Assembly (NCBI GenBank): GCA_937922705.1
Contig: CALAIW010000007.1
Span: 1 to 64,000 of the forward strand
Direction of reading: 5' to 3'
DNA from: an uncultured bacterium
GTDB taxonomy: Bacteria > Atribacterota > Atribacteria > Atribacterales > Caldatribacteriaceae
Length of the DNA stretch: 64,000 nucleotides
Under the pieces are notes generated by a model that ran no database searches, was not told where the DNA came from, and worked only from the letters and a program-made list of their open reading frames with translations. Made by a program: the position numbers and the translations under genes. This document shows positions 55,763-64,000 of this stretch, piece after piece; position 1 is the stretch's first letter, and every line of letters starts with the position of its first letter.

Positions 55763-58149
55763 GTTTGCAAGAATTAGGGAATTTTCTCGACGAAGAGCGA
55801 ACGAAGTGGAGTCAATGGGTGGTTCGTTTCATCCATGCAGAAACCGAGTCGGATTGGATTAACCTGGTGCAGCTTCTCAGGGACTTCGCCCAAACTTGGT
55901 CGCTGTCTCGTTACTGCTGTGAAGATGATTTGTGGCCTGATCTATCGCTTTTACTTGGTGAACTTGCGTCGATCCAGCAGAATGTCCTTCTCATCCCCCT
56001 ACCAGCTCACTTACGCATGTTGAAACGTACCATGTCGAATGCTTTCCTGGAAGAGTTGGTGCGAGTCATACCAAAAGCTGAACCTGAGAAAAGGGGAAAA
56101 CTCCGAATTTATGTACCCCTTTACGGGGCTCTGGACCAGATCTCTCGATTGGTTGCTGGAGACCAGCGACTTGGTGATGCTTGTCTTTCTTTAGAGAGTA
56201 CTGAAGGAGCGTCCACACAGAGTAGTAAGGTAACCGTCGTAAGTAAAGAACTTCCCATTTCCCCGGTTTTCTTTGACGAAGAAGGGTGGATTGTCCGCCA
56301 GAGTTATAAAGAATACTTAGAGTACTGGGAGAACTTCCCATCACCTGGGAAACGGATCTTTCTCTTTACCGAACTTGCTGGTTCAAGTGGGCATCCGTTC
56401 GGTGAGGGAGTGGAAGTTTTAGTCAAACCCTTTGAAGCTTTGGAAGCGCTTTGTCCTGAATGGCGTCGCTACGGCATCAGTGAGGATTGGGGACCTAATG
56501 AATACTGGAGAGAACTGCTCTCATGGTTTTATAGCAAGGGGCGGTTTCGGAGTAAGGGGCTTATGAAGAACCTTCACAACATTCTGGAGATTTCCCCAAA
56601 TGAAGAAAAACCTGAGGCAGTGTTATCACAGTGGAGTACAAGCACTCCGTTTAAAAAATGGCTTCTTCTTGTGTGGCTCTTTTTGAAGCAAAACAAGGGA
56701 TATCTGGCGCTGGTCTTTCAAGGGGGTTTTCCCAATACCAAGCAGTTCGAGGAACGCTTAGCAACTGCGGTCTTTTTGATTGAGAGTCCGGCAAAGAATC
56801 CTCAATACTGGGAATGCTATCAGGAACGCAAACGATACCTTCAAGCTATGGGGATTACCAAACTCCCCTCCTCTTTCTGGGAAGAGCTTGAAAAACAAAA
56901 GGAATCGTCTGTCGCCCGCTTGCGCTACCTTACCGACCGTACCAGGGAGGAGAAAGAGAAGGTGGTTGATCTGGTTGGCACTGCCTTAAGAAAGGGAGTT
57001 CCCCTCCAGGAAATCCTTGGCACGCTCTCGAAGGTTTACCCAGGACTTTTCTGGTACTTAGCATGGGAGGCCGTTTGTGATTCTATTTCGTCTTCGCAGG
57101 TTGATTTACAAAGTTATTTTAGCGAGTATGTGCAACAAAAGATTGCTGATTTGGTAAAACCTGATTTTGTGGAACGAGTGAGGACTGTCGCAGAAGCCAA
57201 AGGTGTATGGTGGCAAGACTTTCAGCCGACAAAGCATATCGTCGACCAACTTTACCAAGATGGACAGACGCTTCTTTACTGGATCGACAGCTTGGGTCTT
57301 GAGTATCTGGGGTATCTGGCAGGTCTTCTTGCTCAGAAAGAGGAGCTTACATATGCCATTCACATTGGCTACGCTTTGCTACCTACGACTACTGAATACA
57401 ATAAGGCCTTTTTGGAAGGGAAAATAGTACAGGAATTTCGCCAGCTTGATGAACTCAAGCATAGTAACCAGTACTCCTATCCTGAGAGTATTGTGGACGA
57501 ACTCGATCTTTTACAAAAAGCTCTTGATGAAGCGGTATCTCGTCTTGATGACTATAAGAAGGTTCTTATCGTCTCGGATCATGGGGCCAGCCGGCTGGCA
57601 GTGCTCTCTTCCAAAAACAATCTCGGACTCTCATATCCTCCGAAACCCGATGCCAGGGTAAAAAAGTATGGGCGCTACTGTGTGGATGAGAAACATTCTT
57701 ACAGCTCTGAGATTCCCACTTGTATCGATTTCGGGGTGTACCACGTTTTCGCCGACTATGGCCGTTTTGCCGTTTCAGGAGGAAATGTAGGAGAAATTCA
57801 TGGTGGAGCCACCTTAGAGGAAGTGCTCGTTCCCATCATTGAGGTTCAAAAAAGGGTTGAACTTTCTAGAGCCATGCACCCGCAGGTCAAATTGGAGAGT
57901 ACTCTGGTAAAATTAAAACCGGGAACAAAACCAAAGATACGCTTTGAGATATCCCCTGAGGTTACAGGAAATGTCGTGGTTCAGGTTGAAGGAAAGAATT
58001 ACCCGTGTTTTCAAGAAGGATCATTCTGGGCTTTTGAAATTGAGACCAAACAGCCACTCGTTCAAGGGGTGGTAATTGTGGGTGGCCGCGAAGTCGGCAG
58101 AATTGCAGTGCATATCCAGCGGGGAATTCTGGAACACGATGATCTGTAG
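55738..58149 (+). CDS. pglZ: PglZ, alkaline-phosphatase-fold BREX protein
   Basis: About 803 residues. The C-terminal half has the alkaline phosphatase superfamily metal ligands: YWIDSLGLEYL near residue 515, IVSDHGASRL near 611 and EIHGGATLEEVLVP near 687, followed by a beta-rich tail. PglZ is the hallmark shared by all BREX types. ATG 55738 (MEKFKKFLSL) lies after AAAGGG and overlaps brxC by 25 bases; the longer frame from 55666 would overlap by 97 bases. Confidence 0.92.
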   Translation: MEKFKKFLSLQELGNFLDEERTKWSQWVVRFIHAETESDWINLVQLLRDFAQTWSLSRYCCEDDLWPDLSLLLGELASIQQNVLLIPLPAHLRMLKRTMSNAFLEELVRVIPKAEPEKRGKLRIYVPLYGALDQISRLVAGDQRLGDACLSLESTEGASTQSSKVTVVSKELPISPVFFDEEGWIVRQSYKEYLEYWENFPSPGKRIFLFTELAGSSGHPFGEGVEVLVKPFEALEALCPEWRRYGISEDWGPNEYWRELLSWFYSKGRFRSKGLMKNLHNILEISPNEEKPEAVLSQWSTSTPFKKWLLLVWLFLKQNKGYLALVFQGGFPNTKQFEERLATAVFLIESPAKNPQYWECYQERKRYLQAMGITKLPSSFWEELEKQKESSVARLRYLTDRTREEKEKVVDLVGTALRKGVPLQEILGTLSKVYPGLFWYLAWEAVCDSISSSQVDLQSYFSEYVQQKIADLVKPDFVERVRTVAEAKGVWWQDFQPTKHIVDQLYQDGQTLLYWIDSLGLEYLGYLAGLLAQKEELTYAIHIGYALLPTTTEYNKAFLEGKIVQEFRQLDELKHSNQYSYPESIVDELDLLQKALDEAVSRLDDYKKVLIVSDHGASRLAVLSSKNNLGLSYPPKPDARVKKYGRYCVDEKHSYSSEIPTCIDFGVYHVFADYGRFAVSGGNVGEIHGGATLEEVLVPIIEVQKRVELSRAMHPQVKLESTLVKLKPGTKPKIRFEISPEVTGNVVVQVEGKNYPCFQEGSFWAFEIETKQPLVQGVVIVGGREVGRIAVHIQRGILEHDDL

Positions 58150-58165
58150 TGAGTAGGAGAAGCCC

Positions 58166-59608
58166 ATGATATCGCCATTAGAAGAGAAACTGAAAACCTA
58201 TTTTGAGGATATGGTGGTCTTCAAGTCTCCGGACCAGGTGAAGTTTTTTGCTTCCTTGAGTCTTCCTTCCTTTATGCGGGATTGGTTGGTCATGAAATTC
58301 TCTGATCCAGAAGGACGAATCGACACTGACGAAGTGGCCAGTTATGTCAGGAAGTTTATCCCGCAGAAAGAAGACTGGGAGAAACTCAAGTATGCAATGA
58401 TCCGCGACGGTAAAGTGGTGAAGATTTTGGCCAAAGTTCGCGTTGAAGTGGATGTGGCAAAAAGGAAAGTCCTTTTTAGTCTTCCTGATTTTGGTTTTCC
58501 CAAGAAGAAATACGAGGCGGTGGTTGACGATGCGGCCATAAAAGGCAAAGAACACCACCTTCTACGACCGGGCGATGTCTGGGGTACAGTAGAACTCGTC
58601 TGCGAACCTTCTCTCGGTGATAAGGGTAGTGTCATGAAAATGATCAGTTTCAAGCCTTTCTGCCCTTATGAAGTTACCCTCGACTACTTCTGTGACGCTC
58701 GTCAATATTTCACCACTGAAGAGTGGATAGATGTCTTGCTCTCAGCCGTTGACTATAATCCCAAAGGGTTTGACACCGAACTGCAAAAGCTCACCCTCCT
58801 GACTCGATTGACACCTTTTGTGGAAAAACGGCTGAACCTTATAGAACTTGCTCCTAAAGGGACGGGCAAATCGTATATCTTTTCCAAGATCAGTAAATAT
58901 GGTTGGTTGGTGAGCGGAGGGAGTATATCCCGAGCCAAGATGTTCTATGACATGAATACCAAGGTCGAGGGGTTGGTTTCCCACTATGATTATGTCGTTT
59001 TTGATGAAATCCAGAGCATTCGGTTTACCGATGAATATGAAATGCGAGGAGCGCTCAAAGGGTATTTGGAGAGTGGTGATTACCGGGTTGGCAACCATCG
59101 AGGAGTTGGTGAAGCAGGATTGGTGCTTTTGGGAAACATCGATCAGTCCTTTATGGATGTTAATCGCAACATTTTTTCCGAGTTACCAAGTATCTTTCGC
59201 GAGTCGGCACTTCTCGACCGCTTTCATGGGTTTATTAAAGGTTGGGACATTCCCCGAATGCACGAAGGGATGAAAGCCAGCGGTTGGGCTTTAAACGTGG
59301 AGTATTTTTCTGAAATTCTCCATCTTTTACGAGGGGAACTCGTCTATCGCGCTGTAGTTGACGAGATCGTTGAAGTGCCCCCTAATGCTGACACAAGAGA
59401 TACAGAAGCAATTAAGAGGCTATGTACTGGGTTGCTGAAGCTCCTCTTTCCTCACCAGCGTTCTCCTGAGTCAATCCAGCCAGAAGAATTTGTGAAGTAT
59501 TGCCTTGAGCCAGCCAAAAAGGCCAGAAGGATCATTAAGATTCAATTGGGTATTTTAGACTCGGAGTTCCGAGGAAAAGACATTCCTGATATTCGACTCA
59601 AGGAGTGA
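58166..59608 (+). CDS. brxL: BrxL, short form without Lon protease domain
   Basis: A 480-residue ATPase. The N-terminal domain ends in LPDFGFPKKK; then DARQYFTTEEWIDVLLSAVD, Walker A PKGTGKS near residue 230, VVFDEIQSI near 277 and LLGNIDQSFMDVNRN. The long BrxL form of about 680 residues carries a C-terminal Lon-like domain; this protein stops at DSEFRGKDIPDIRLKE, matching the short family. ATG start 17 bases after pglZ. Last core gene of the type 4 order P-C-Z-L. Confidence 0.92.
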   Translation: MISPLEEKLKTYFEDMVVFKSPDQVKFFASLSLPSFMRDWLVMKFSDPEGRIDTDEVASYVRKFIPQKEDWEKLKYAMIRDGKVVKILAKVRVEVDVAKRKVLFSLPDFGFPKKKYEAVVDDAAIKGKEHHLLRPGDVWGTVELVCEPSLGDKGSVMKMISFKPFCPYEVTLDYFCDARQYFTTEEWIDVLLSAVDYNPKGFDTELQKLTLLTRLTPFVEKRLNLIELAPKGTGKSYIFSKISKYGWLVSGGSISRAKMFYDMNTKVEGLVSHYDYVVFDEIQSIRFTDEYEMRGALKGYLESGDYRVGNHRGVGEAGLVLLGNIDQSFMDVNRNIFSELPSIFRESALLDRFHGFIKGWDIPRMHEGMKASGWALNVEYFSEILHLLRGELVYRAVVDEIVEVPPNADTRDTEAIKRLCTGLLKLLFPHQRSPESIQPEEFVKYCLEPAKKARRIIKIQLGILDSEFRGKDIPDIRLKE

Positions 59609-59620
59609 AGGGGTGTACTC

Positions 59621-59818
59621 GTGCCAAAGGATCAGTGTCAAGAATGTGGAAGAGTGCTTTCGAAAGACTGTGTTGCCCTGAATAAAAAACTCCTGGGCAG
59701 GAAGGTCCAATCCTTCTACTGTATTTCCTGTTTGGCTAGCTATCTAGACTGCTCAGAGGACCTTCTATGGCGCAAAATAGAAGAGTTTAAGGAACAAGGG
59801 TGCGGTTTATTTCGCTAA
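59621..59818 (+). CDS. Small cysteine-rich (zinc-ribbon-like) protein in the BREX operon
   Basis: 65 residues, starting at GTG 13 bases after the brxL stop. CQECGR and CISC give two CxxC pairs about 30 residues apart, suited to one zinc ion; LNKKLLGRKVQSFYCISC and a C-terminal CSEDLLWRKIEEFKEQGCG form a compact fold that resembles small conserved proteins of anaerobes, function unknown. It is not part of the described type 4 core. Its close spacing and direction place it in the defence transcript. No catalytic motif is seen. Confidence 0.75.
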   Translation: MPKDQCQECGRVLSKDCVALNKKLLGRKVQSFYCISCLASYLDCSEDLLWRKIEEFKEQGCGLFR

Positions 59819-59829
59819 ATGTAATTATT

Positions 59830-60500
59830 CCTGGGTGACGGGGAATTACTTCCTACTAGCTTCCTTCTCTGCTCTCTGGCTTGTCTTTATGTTTTTTTAC
59901 TTCTTGCAGTCTGCTTTTTGTGCTCACTTGTTGCACATGTGGAGCACGCAGAGCAAAGAAGCTCCTGGCAGGAAGGTCGCCGAGCGACACAAATGGGAGT
60001 GTGGGGTAAAGACAAAAGCGGGGATCACTCTCTCACTTCTTAGCGGGAGGGAACGACTTCGTTACCCACTCCAAAAAACATCATCAGACGCCTATTTAAG
60101 ATCGTAAAACGGCTTTATGTTTTTAGAAAATGTCATAGTGGTGCGTTCATTGTATCTGAGCAACACGAGCTTCCTGCCGCTGCTTTCGCAGGGGTAGGTT
60201 CTTGAACTCCCTATTCTCCATTTCTTCTTTGGAAAAGGCCTTAAAGGATATTCTAGATGGTGGGAGGAGAAAAGCATAACACTCTCTTTAATTTTAGTAG
60301 GCAAGGACTGCCTTTCGAAGCGTTTCTTCTGAGTTCAGAGCCAGGGGAAACTTCCGAAAGAAGGCAGTGATGTGCTTCTTATAATCCCGAATGGTTCGCT
60401 CTGCTTTGCCTTCTGCTCGCTTCTCAAAGAGAAAGAGTTCAAGGAGTGCCTCAGCACTTTTCTCATGCTTGAAATGGACGATTTTGCCCATCGCTTCCAA
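59830..60500 (-). pseudogene. Tyrosine recombinase (integrase), decayed
   Basis: The first 68 codons (from 60500) encode the SAM-like core-binding domain (LELFLFEKRAEGKAERTIRD, then YKKHITAFFRKFP) and stop at 60294. Other minus-strand frames continue with AFSKEEMENREFKNLPLRK and, near 59950, LPARSFFALRAPHVQQVSTK, in the order expected of the catalytic domain. The RHR-Y active site cannot be assembled. It lies directly inside the right repeat, as an integrase at its own attachment site would. Confidence 0.7.
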
Positions 60501-60601
60501 CTCCAGAACGTCTGTTTTTGGGCCAGCGGACTCAGGAAGAAGGGAAAGGAGAGGGAAAAGAAGAGAATTCGCTCAAAGCCTAGTGGCAAGAGCCTTTTAG
60601 C

Positions 60602-60689
60602 CTTCTGGAGCCGGCGATCCGACTTGAACGGACAACCTGCGGATTACGATTCCGCTGCTCTGCCATTGAGCTACACCGGCTCCGGGGAA
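60602..60689. repeat. Right 88-bp direct repeat (att-like)
   Basis: Identical to 44448-44535. Homology ends 5 bases before the integrase-side flank and right before the promoter of the tRNA on the other side. Confidence 0.95.
60606..60680 (-). tRNA. tRNA-Thr (CGT), right copy with promoter
   Basis: A 75-base cloverleaf with encoded CCA; acceptor GCCGGTG/CGCCGGC with one G-U; anticodon CGT. This copy keeps a promoter and is probably the functional gene and the original integration site. Confidence 0.96.
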
Positions 60690-60719
60690 ATTGTAGCAAA
60701 ACGCGCGAAAAAGCGTCAA
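60690..60719 (-). promoter_or_regulatory. Promoter of the right tRNA-Thr
   Basis: Minus strand: TTGACG (60719-60714), 18 bases, TACAAT (60695-60690). It starts exactly where the repeat ends, so the left tRNA copy lacks it. Confidence 0.75.
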
Positions 60720-60774
60720 GAGGTCGCATGGGTTCACGTGACGTGTACTTTTAGGAGTTCCTATTTCCCAAACC

Positions 60775-61092
60775 CTACTGTAGCTTTGTGCGCTTCTTGT
60801 GCGAAGTATGCCGCCGCGTCCTTTTCTTCGAACCGTCCTCAAGAACCTGCTGGAGTTTGTAGACCACTCGACGGGGGCTTGGACCTACTTCTCTAAACGA
60901 TAAGCTCAAGGCGTCCTTTGTGTACATCCAAAAACCAGGCTGGGGGAGGGTCGACTTGACTTTAAAGATCCCCCTTTGGGGTTGCGCTCTGAGGGGACAC
61001 TGTGTACGTTTATCGATGAAGCGGTAAGGGCTCTCGGTGGCCTCACTGGATCTCCAAAAAGGGCAGAGTATGCTTTCCCAAGGTTCCCTCAT
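60775..61092 (-). pseudogene. Frameshifted ORF of unknown family
   Basis: The frame from 61092 reads KRTQCPLRAQPQRGIFKVKS, then PQPGFWMYTKDALSLSFREV and VVYKLQQVLEDGSK, then loses sense; a second frame continues with EKDAAAYFAQEAHKATVGFG and a stop near 60770. Together they look like the C-terminal part of a protein with one frameshift. The family is not recognised. It occupies the place where pstB might be expected but does not resemble an ABC ATPase. Confidence 0.4.
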
Positions 61093-61192
61093 AGAGTGTA
61101 GTCACCCTTAAAGAGGTTCCAGACTGCCCATCGGCATTCCCCGGGGTTCACTGACTCGTAGGGAAACTCTGAATCGTTGCACTACGCGGTTT

Positions 61193-62080
61193 TCAAAAGG
61201 CTTTCGAAGAAGACCTTTTCTCAAGTCTGCTTCGAAGGAATATAGAGAGCGCATTAAGCGTCAGGGTTATTGCGAGAAGAACAATGATTCCCGCAGCAGC
61301 GTTGGCGTGAAAAGCTTTTTGAGGGCGAGAGACCCAGTTAAAAATCTGGATGGGAAGGGTGGTAAAGGGGGATAGGATGCTGTCAGGTAGAAAGGCAACG
61401 TAGGTAAGGGCACCAATCATAATGAGTGGAGCAGCTTCCCCTATGGCTCGGGAGACGGTGAGAATGATCCCGGTTAGGATCCCTGGGAAAGCTACAGGGA
61501 GTACTTGATCTCGTAGCGCTTGCCAGCGAGTGGCTCCGAGGGCTAAAGCAGCTTCCCAGAGGGACTGGGGAATTGCTCGGAGGCTTTCCCGGGCTGCAAC
61601 AATAATAATGGGGAGAACAAGAAGGGCGAGGGTAAGGGCACCGGTGAGAAGACTTCGTCCAAGTTGCAGTGCTCGGGCAAAGAGCTCAAGTCCAAGCATG
61701 CCGTAAATAATGGAAGGGACTCCCCCCAAAGTGGCGATGCTTGTTTCAATAAGCGAGCTTACGCGATTTTTCGGTGCGTATACCTCAAGGTAAATTGCTC
61801 CTCCTATCCCAAGAGGAACAGCAAAAAGGATAGTAAGAGTGGTAACGTATATGCTCCCCACCATGGCTGGGAGTATTCCTGCTTCCTCAGGGCGTCGGGA
61901 AGGAAAACTTGTGAGGAACTTTATGTTGAGACGTGGAAGGCCGTCAAGAAAAGCGTCAATGATGAGGGCAAAGAGGATGACAAGAGAGAATAGCAAAGCA
62001 CTAGCAGCGAGAACAAGGAAAACCTTTTCCCTTCTCCTCTTTCCTACAAGGAGCGCATCGGTTTGTAAACCTCGTTTCAC
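61193..62080 (-). CDS. pstA: Phosphate ABC transporter permease PstA
   Basis: A 295-residue protein with six membrane helices. [20 protein letters not shown], the loop [16 protein letters not shown] and the EAA-like segment [20 protein letters not shown] are characteristic. GTG 62080 overlaps the pstC stop. No pstB follows within the 500 bases before the tRNA-Thr, so the ATPase must be elsewhere. Confidence 0.94.
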   Translation of the reverse strand: MKRGLQTDALLVGKRRREKVFLVLAASALLFSLVILFALIIDAFLDGLPRLNIKFLTSFPSRRPEEAGILPAMVGSIYVTTLTILFAVPLGIGGAIYLEVYAPKNRVSSLIETSIATLGGVPSIIYGMLGLELFARALQLGRSLLTGALTLALLVLPIIIVAARESLRAIPQSLWEAALALGATRWQALRDQVLPVAFPGILTGIILTVSRAIGEAAPLIMIGALTYVAFLPDSILSPFTTLPIQIFNWVSRPQKAFHANAAAGIIVLLAITLTLNALSIFLRSRLEKRSSSKAF

Positions 62081-62982
62081 CAGTATACCTCCCGGAACCT
62101 TTGGCGGAGTTTGCGGGCAAGCACGTTAAGAAGAAGGGTAAAGATAAAAAGTAAAAGTCCAACGGCGAATATAGTCTGGTACTCAAGAGTTCCCGTGGGA
62201 ACATCTCCAAGGCTTACTTGGGCAATGTAGGCGGTCATAGTCATGATGGGGACAAGGGGGTTTAAAGTGAGCTGGGGCATTTGTCCAGCAGCGATGGTCA
62301 CAAGCATTGTTTCACCAATTGCTCGGGAAAGAGCAAGAATAAGGGAAGCGGTTACCCCTGAAAAAGCAGCGGGGAAGACTATCTTTGTAGCTACTTCAAA
62401 CTTCGTTGAGCCGAGAGCGTATCCTGCTTCCCGGAGACTCTGGGGTACAGCGTGCATAGCGTCTTCGCTCAGAGAGGACACAAGGGGAAGAATCATAATG
62501 CCCATGACAATTCCTGGGGAAAGGGCGTTGAACCCTGAAAGGGAGGGGATAACACGCTTCAAAAGAGGAGTGACAAAAAGGAGGGCAAAGTATCCATAGA
62601 CGACAGTGGGAACACCTGCAAGGATTTCAAGGATGGGCTTACAGAGCCGCCGTACTCGTGGTGAAGCGTATTCACTGAGAAATATAGCAATGAGAATGCC
62701 AAGAGGGGCGGCCACAAGGATGGCAATGCCAGTGGTCAGAAGGGTTCCACAAAGAAGAGGCAAAATACCAAAATGTTTTTCGTAAAAGAGGGGAGTCCAC
62801 TGCGTATCGGTGAAAAAGGAAACGATGGAAACTCTTCTAAAAAACTGCGCCGACTCAAAAAGAAGCATTCCTATTATCCCCAAGGTGGTAAAAACCGAGA
62901 TGAAGCTAAAGACAAAAAAGAGCCTTCGCATAAAGGCTTCTTCGCGCTTTGCTCGCTTGAGAATTCTTTTATTGTCTTGCAT
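62077..62982 (-). CDS. pstC: Phosphate ABC transporter permease PstC
   Basis: A 301-residue six-helix permease. [36 protein letters not shown] and [16 protein letters not shown] mark PstC. Start ATG 62982 lies 57 bases after pstS, beyond an intercistronic hairpin. Confidence 0.94.
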   Translation of the reverse strand: MQDNKRILKRAKREEAFMRRLFFVFSFISVFTTLGIIGMLLFESAQFFRRVSIVSFFTDTQWTPLFYEKHFGILPLLCGTLLTTGIAILVAAPLGILIAIFLSEYASPRVRRLCKPILEILAGVPTVVYGYFALLFVTPLLKRVIPSLSGFNALSPGIVMGIMILPLVSSLSEDAMHAVPQSLREAGYALGSTKFEVATKIVFPAAFSGVTASLILALSRAIGETMLVTIAAGQMPQLTLNPLVPIMTMTAYIAQVSLGDVPTGTLEYQTIFAVGLLLFIFTLLLNVLARKLRQRFREVYW

Positions 62983-62996
62983 AGGAAATCCCCTTT

Positions 62997-63029
62997 ACCA
63001 AGCCACTCCCTCCTTGGGAGTGGCTTGGT
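62997..63029 (-). promoter_or_regulatory. pstS-pstC intercistronic hairpin
   Basis: A perfect 14-bp stem (ACCAAGCCACTCCC/GGGAGTGGCTTGGT) with a 5-base loop, 10 bases after the pstS stop. No T-run follows in the direction of transcription, so it is more likely an mRNA-stabilising element than a full terminator. Confidence 0.7.
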
Positions 63030-63038
63030 AACTCAGTT

Positions 63039-64000
63039 TTACAGTTCTTTCTCTTTTTCTAAAATCTCCTCGATGGAGACACCAACTGTAGCTCCGTGTC
63101 CTCCAAAGATAGAGCCAGTGATGCGTTTATTAAAGCGTTCAAGCGCAAGCTCATAAGCTCTTTTCGGCAGCGGTACATACCCAACCTCTTGAACAAGATC
63201 CGCTGCGTTCTGAAGGTAGAATTCGACGAACTTCACCACTTCATCGCGCTCAGCGCTCTTTAAACTCACGTAGATAAAGAGTGGTCGGCTTAGGGGCTGG
63301 TATGTTCCATTTTCGACGTTCTCTGGAGTAGGTGGAACGGGTTCTTTGTCTCCGACCTTTATCGGAACGGCTTTGAGGAGGTCCTGGTTCTCAAGGTAGT
63401 ACGCAAGACCAAAGTATCCCAGGGCATATTTATCCTGGCTCACTCCCTGAACAAGGACATTGTCGTCTTCGCTGGCCACATAATCTCCCCGACTCTTTCC
63501 CGATTCGCCCACAATGGCCTCGGTGAAGTAATCGAAAGTTCCTGAATCCACTCCTGGGCCAAAAAGGGTGATAGGTTTATCGGGCCATCCAGGACGGATA
63601 TCACTCCATTTCAAGCTTTTTCCTTGAGCCTCTGGCTCCCAGATTTTTTTGAGCTCTGCAACCGTGAGGTAATCCACCCGATCATTCTCCTTGTTTACTA
63701 CCACAGCGAGAGCATCAAAGGCAACAGGAAGCTCAATGAATTCGATACCGTTTGCCTGGCAAGCTTCGATTTCTGAAGCTTTGATGGGGCGGGAAGCATT
63801 GTTGATGTCCGTTTCTCCACGGACGAAGCGCTTGAAACCCCCACCAGTTCCTGAGATTCCCACGGTGACTTTAATGTCCTTGTAGACCTTTTGGAATTCC
63901 TCGGCAATGGCCTCGGTTATAGGGTAGACAGTGCTTGAGCCGTCAATCTGTACGAGTTTCTCAATTGCGAAGGCACAAGTGGAGAAAGCAAGTATACCCG
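63039..64000 (-). CDS. pstS: Phosphate-binding protein PstS, N-terminus beyond window
   Basis: The periplasmic or surface phosphate receptor. The frame is open to the window edge: a signal-peptide end ([11 protein letters not shown]), then [33 protein letters not shown] and RPIKASE, which build the phosphate site. The visible part has about 320 residues. A Cys in FSTCAFA could be a lipidation site but the context is not a good lipobox. First gene of pstSCA. Confidence 0.95.
   Translation of the reverse strand, partial: GILAFSTCAFAIEKLVQIDGSSTVYPITEAIAEEFQKVYKDIKVTVGISGTGGGFKRFVRGETDINNASRPIKASEIEACQANGIEFIELPVAFDALAVVVNKENDRVDYLTVAELKKIWEPEAQGKSLKWSDIRPGWPDKPITLFGPGVDSGTFDYFTEAIVGESGKSRGDYVASEDDNVLVQGVSQDKYALGYFGLAYYLENQDLLKAVPIKVGDKEPVPPTPENVENGTYQPLSRPLFIYVSLKSAERDEVVKFVEFYLQNAADLVQEVGYVPLPKRAYELALERFNKRITGSIFGGHGATVGVSIEEILEKEKEL

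Larger units (their letters stand above)
44448..60689. mobile_element. Genomic island inserted at tRNA-Thr, carrying type 4 BREX
   Basis: Bounded by a perfect 88-bp direct repeat (44448-44535 and 60602-60689) that includes an entire tRNA-Thr gene. A decayed tyrosine recombinase lies next to the right repeat, immediately 3' of the tRNA copy that has a promoter. This is the usual geometry of integration at a tRNA 3' end. The island is about 16 kb and carries decayed genes, a MASE3-GGDEF gene and a five-gene defence operon. The recombinase is broken, so the island is probably fixed. Confidence 0.85.

Noticed and set aside
49056-59818. Reading the operon as a Dnd phosphorothioation system or as a wholly new defence system
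   Set aside because: DndB, D and E are absent, and the P-C-Z-L order with PglZ and BrxL matches type 4 BREX, which is already named.
60372-60896. Frames on both strands across the right tRNA-Thr
   Set aside because: They contain translated tRNA sequence and overlap the integrase remnant.

Overview
The window is a continuous bacterial chromosome segment of roughly 50% G+C. Short intergenic gaps, many 4-bp start/stop overlaps and clear TTGACA/TATAAT-type promoters are typical of a bacterium. The gene order ctsR-mcsA-mcsB-clpC-radA-PIN/TRAM-ispD-ispF-gltX-cysS-rlmB-rlmD is a Bacillota-like arrangement. A possibly Na+-coupled F-ATPase and several sugar ABC transporters without an adjacent ATPase suggest an anaerobic, sugar-using and possibly thermophilic lineage at or near Bacillota, such as Atribacterota. 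That placement is an inference; no rRNA is present to test it.

Layout. 1-6.35 kb: a complete F-type ATP synthase operon on the minus strand (two small membrane accessory genes, then atpB, E, F, H, A, G, D and the start of atpC). Its delta subunit is reduced to the C-terminal domain and its c subunit carries most of the Na+-binding signature. 6.4-9.9 kb: tRNA-Gly, an acetyltransferase, a uronate-isomerase-like enzyme, tRNA-Lys and tRNA-Arg, each RNA gene with its own promoter. 10-16 kb: a sugar ABC transporter (two permeases and a binding protein), a fucose-isomerase-like protein and an M24-fold protein that lacks metal ligands. 16.1-18.4 kb: a decayed stretch (zincin protease with a nonsense codon and a frameshift, ferredoxin with an in-frame TAG, frameshifted TPR gene) around tRNA-Glu and a DUF4136-like exported protein. 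18.6-24.3 kb: tRNA-Pro, a short-chain dehydrogenase, a second sugar ABC transporter with a small membrane protein, and a convergent second fucose-isomerase-like gene. 24.5-42.3 kb: housekeeping block (Gx transporter, greA, lysS, the CtsR heat-shock operon, isoprenoid, tRNA synthetase and rRNA methylation genes, an aminotransferase). 42.3-44.5 kb: an EamA exporter and a GGDEF gene with an in-frame TAG.

44.45-60.69 kb is a genomic island. It is bounded by an 88-bp perfect direct repeat that contains a whole tRNA-Thr(CGT) gene. The right copy has a promoter; the left copy does not. A decayed tyrosine recombinase lies just inside the right repeat. The left third is a pseudogene graveyard (trypsin-like protease, ISNCY-type transposase, HAD-IIA phosphatase, Nudix hydrolase, fossil tRNA-Pro) followed by an intact MASE3-GGDEF gene. 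The right two thirds is an apparently intact phage-defence operon: BrxP (PAPS-reductase-like, with ferredoxin and DUF4007-like parts), BrxC ATPase, PglZ, short BrxL and a 65-residue cysteine-rich protein. The order matches type 4 BREX. The small protein is not part of the described core and is the least explained component.

60.7-64 kb: a decayed ORF, then pstA, pstC and the 5'-truncated (by the window edge) pstS of a phosphate transporter, with a strong intercistronic hairpin after pstS and no pstB next to pstA.
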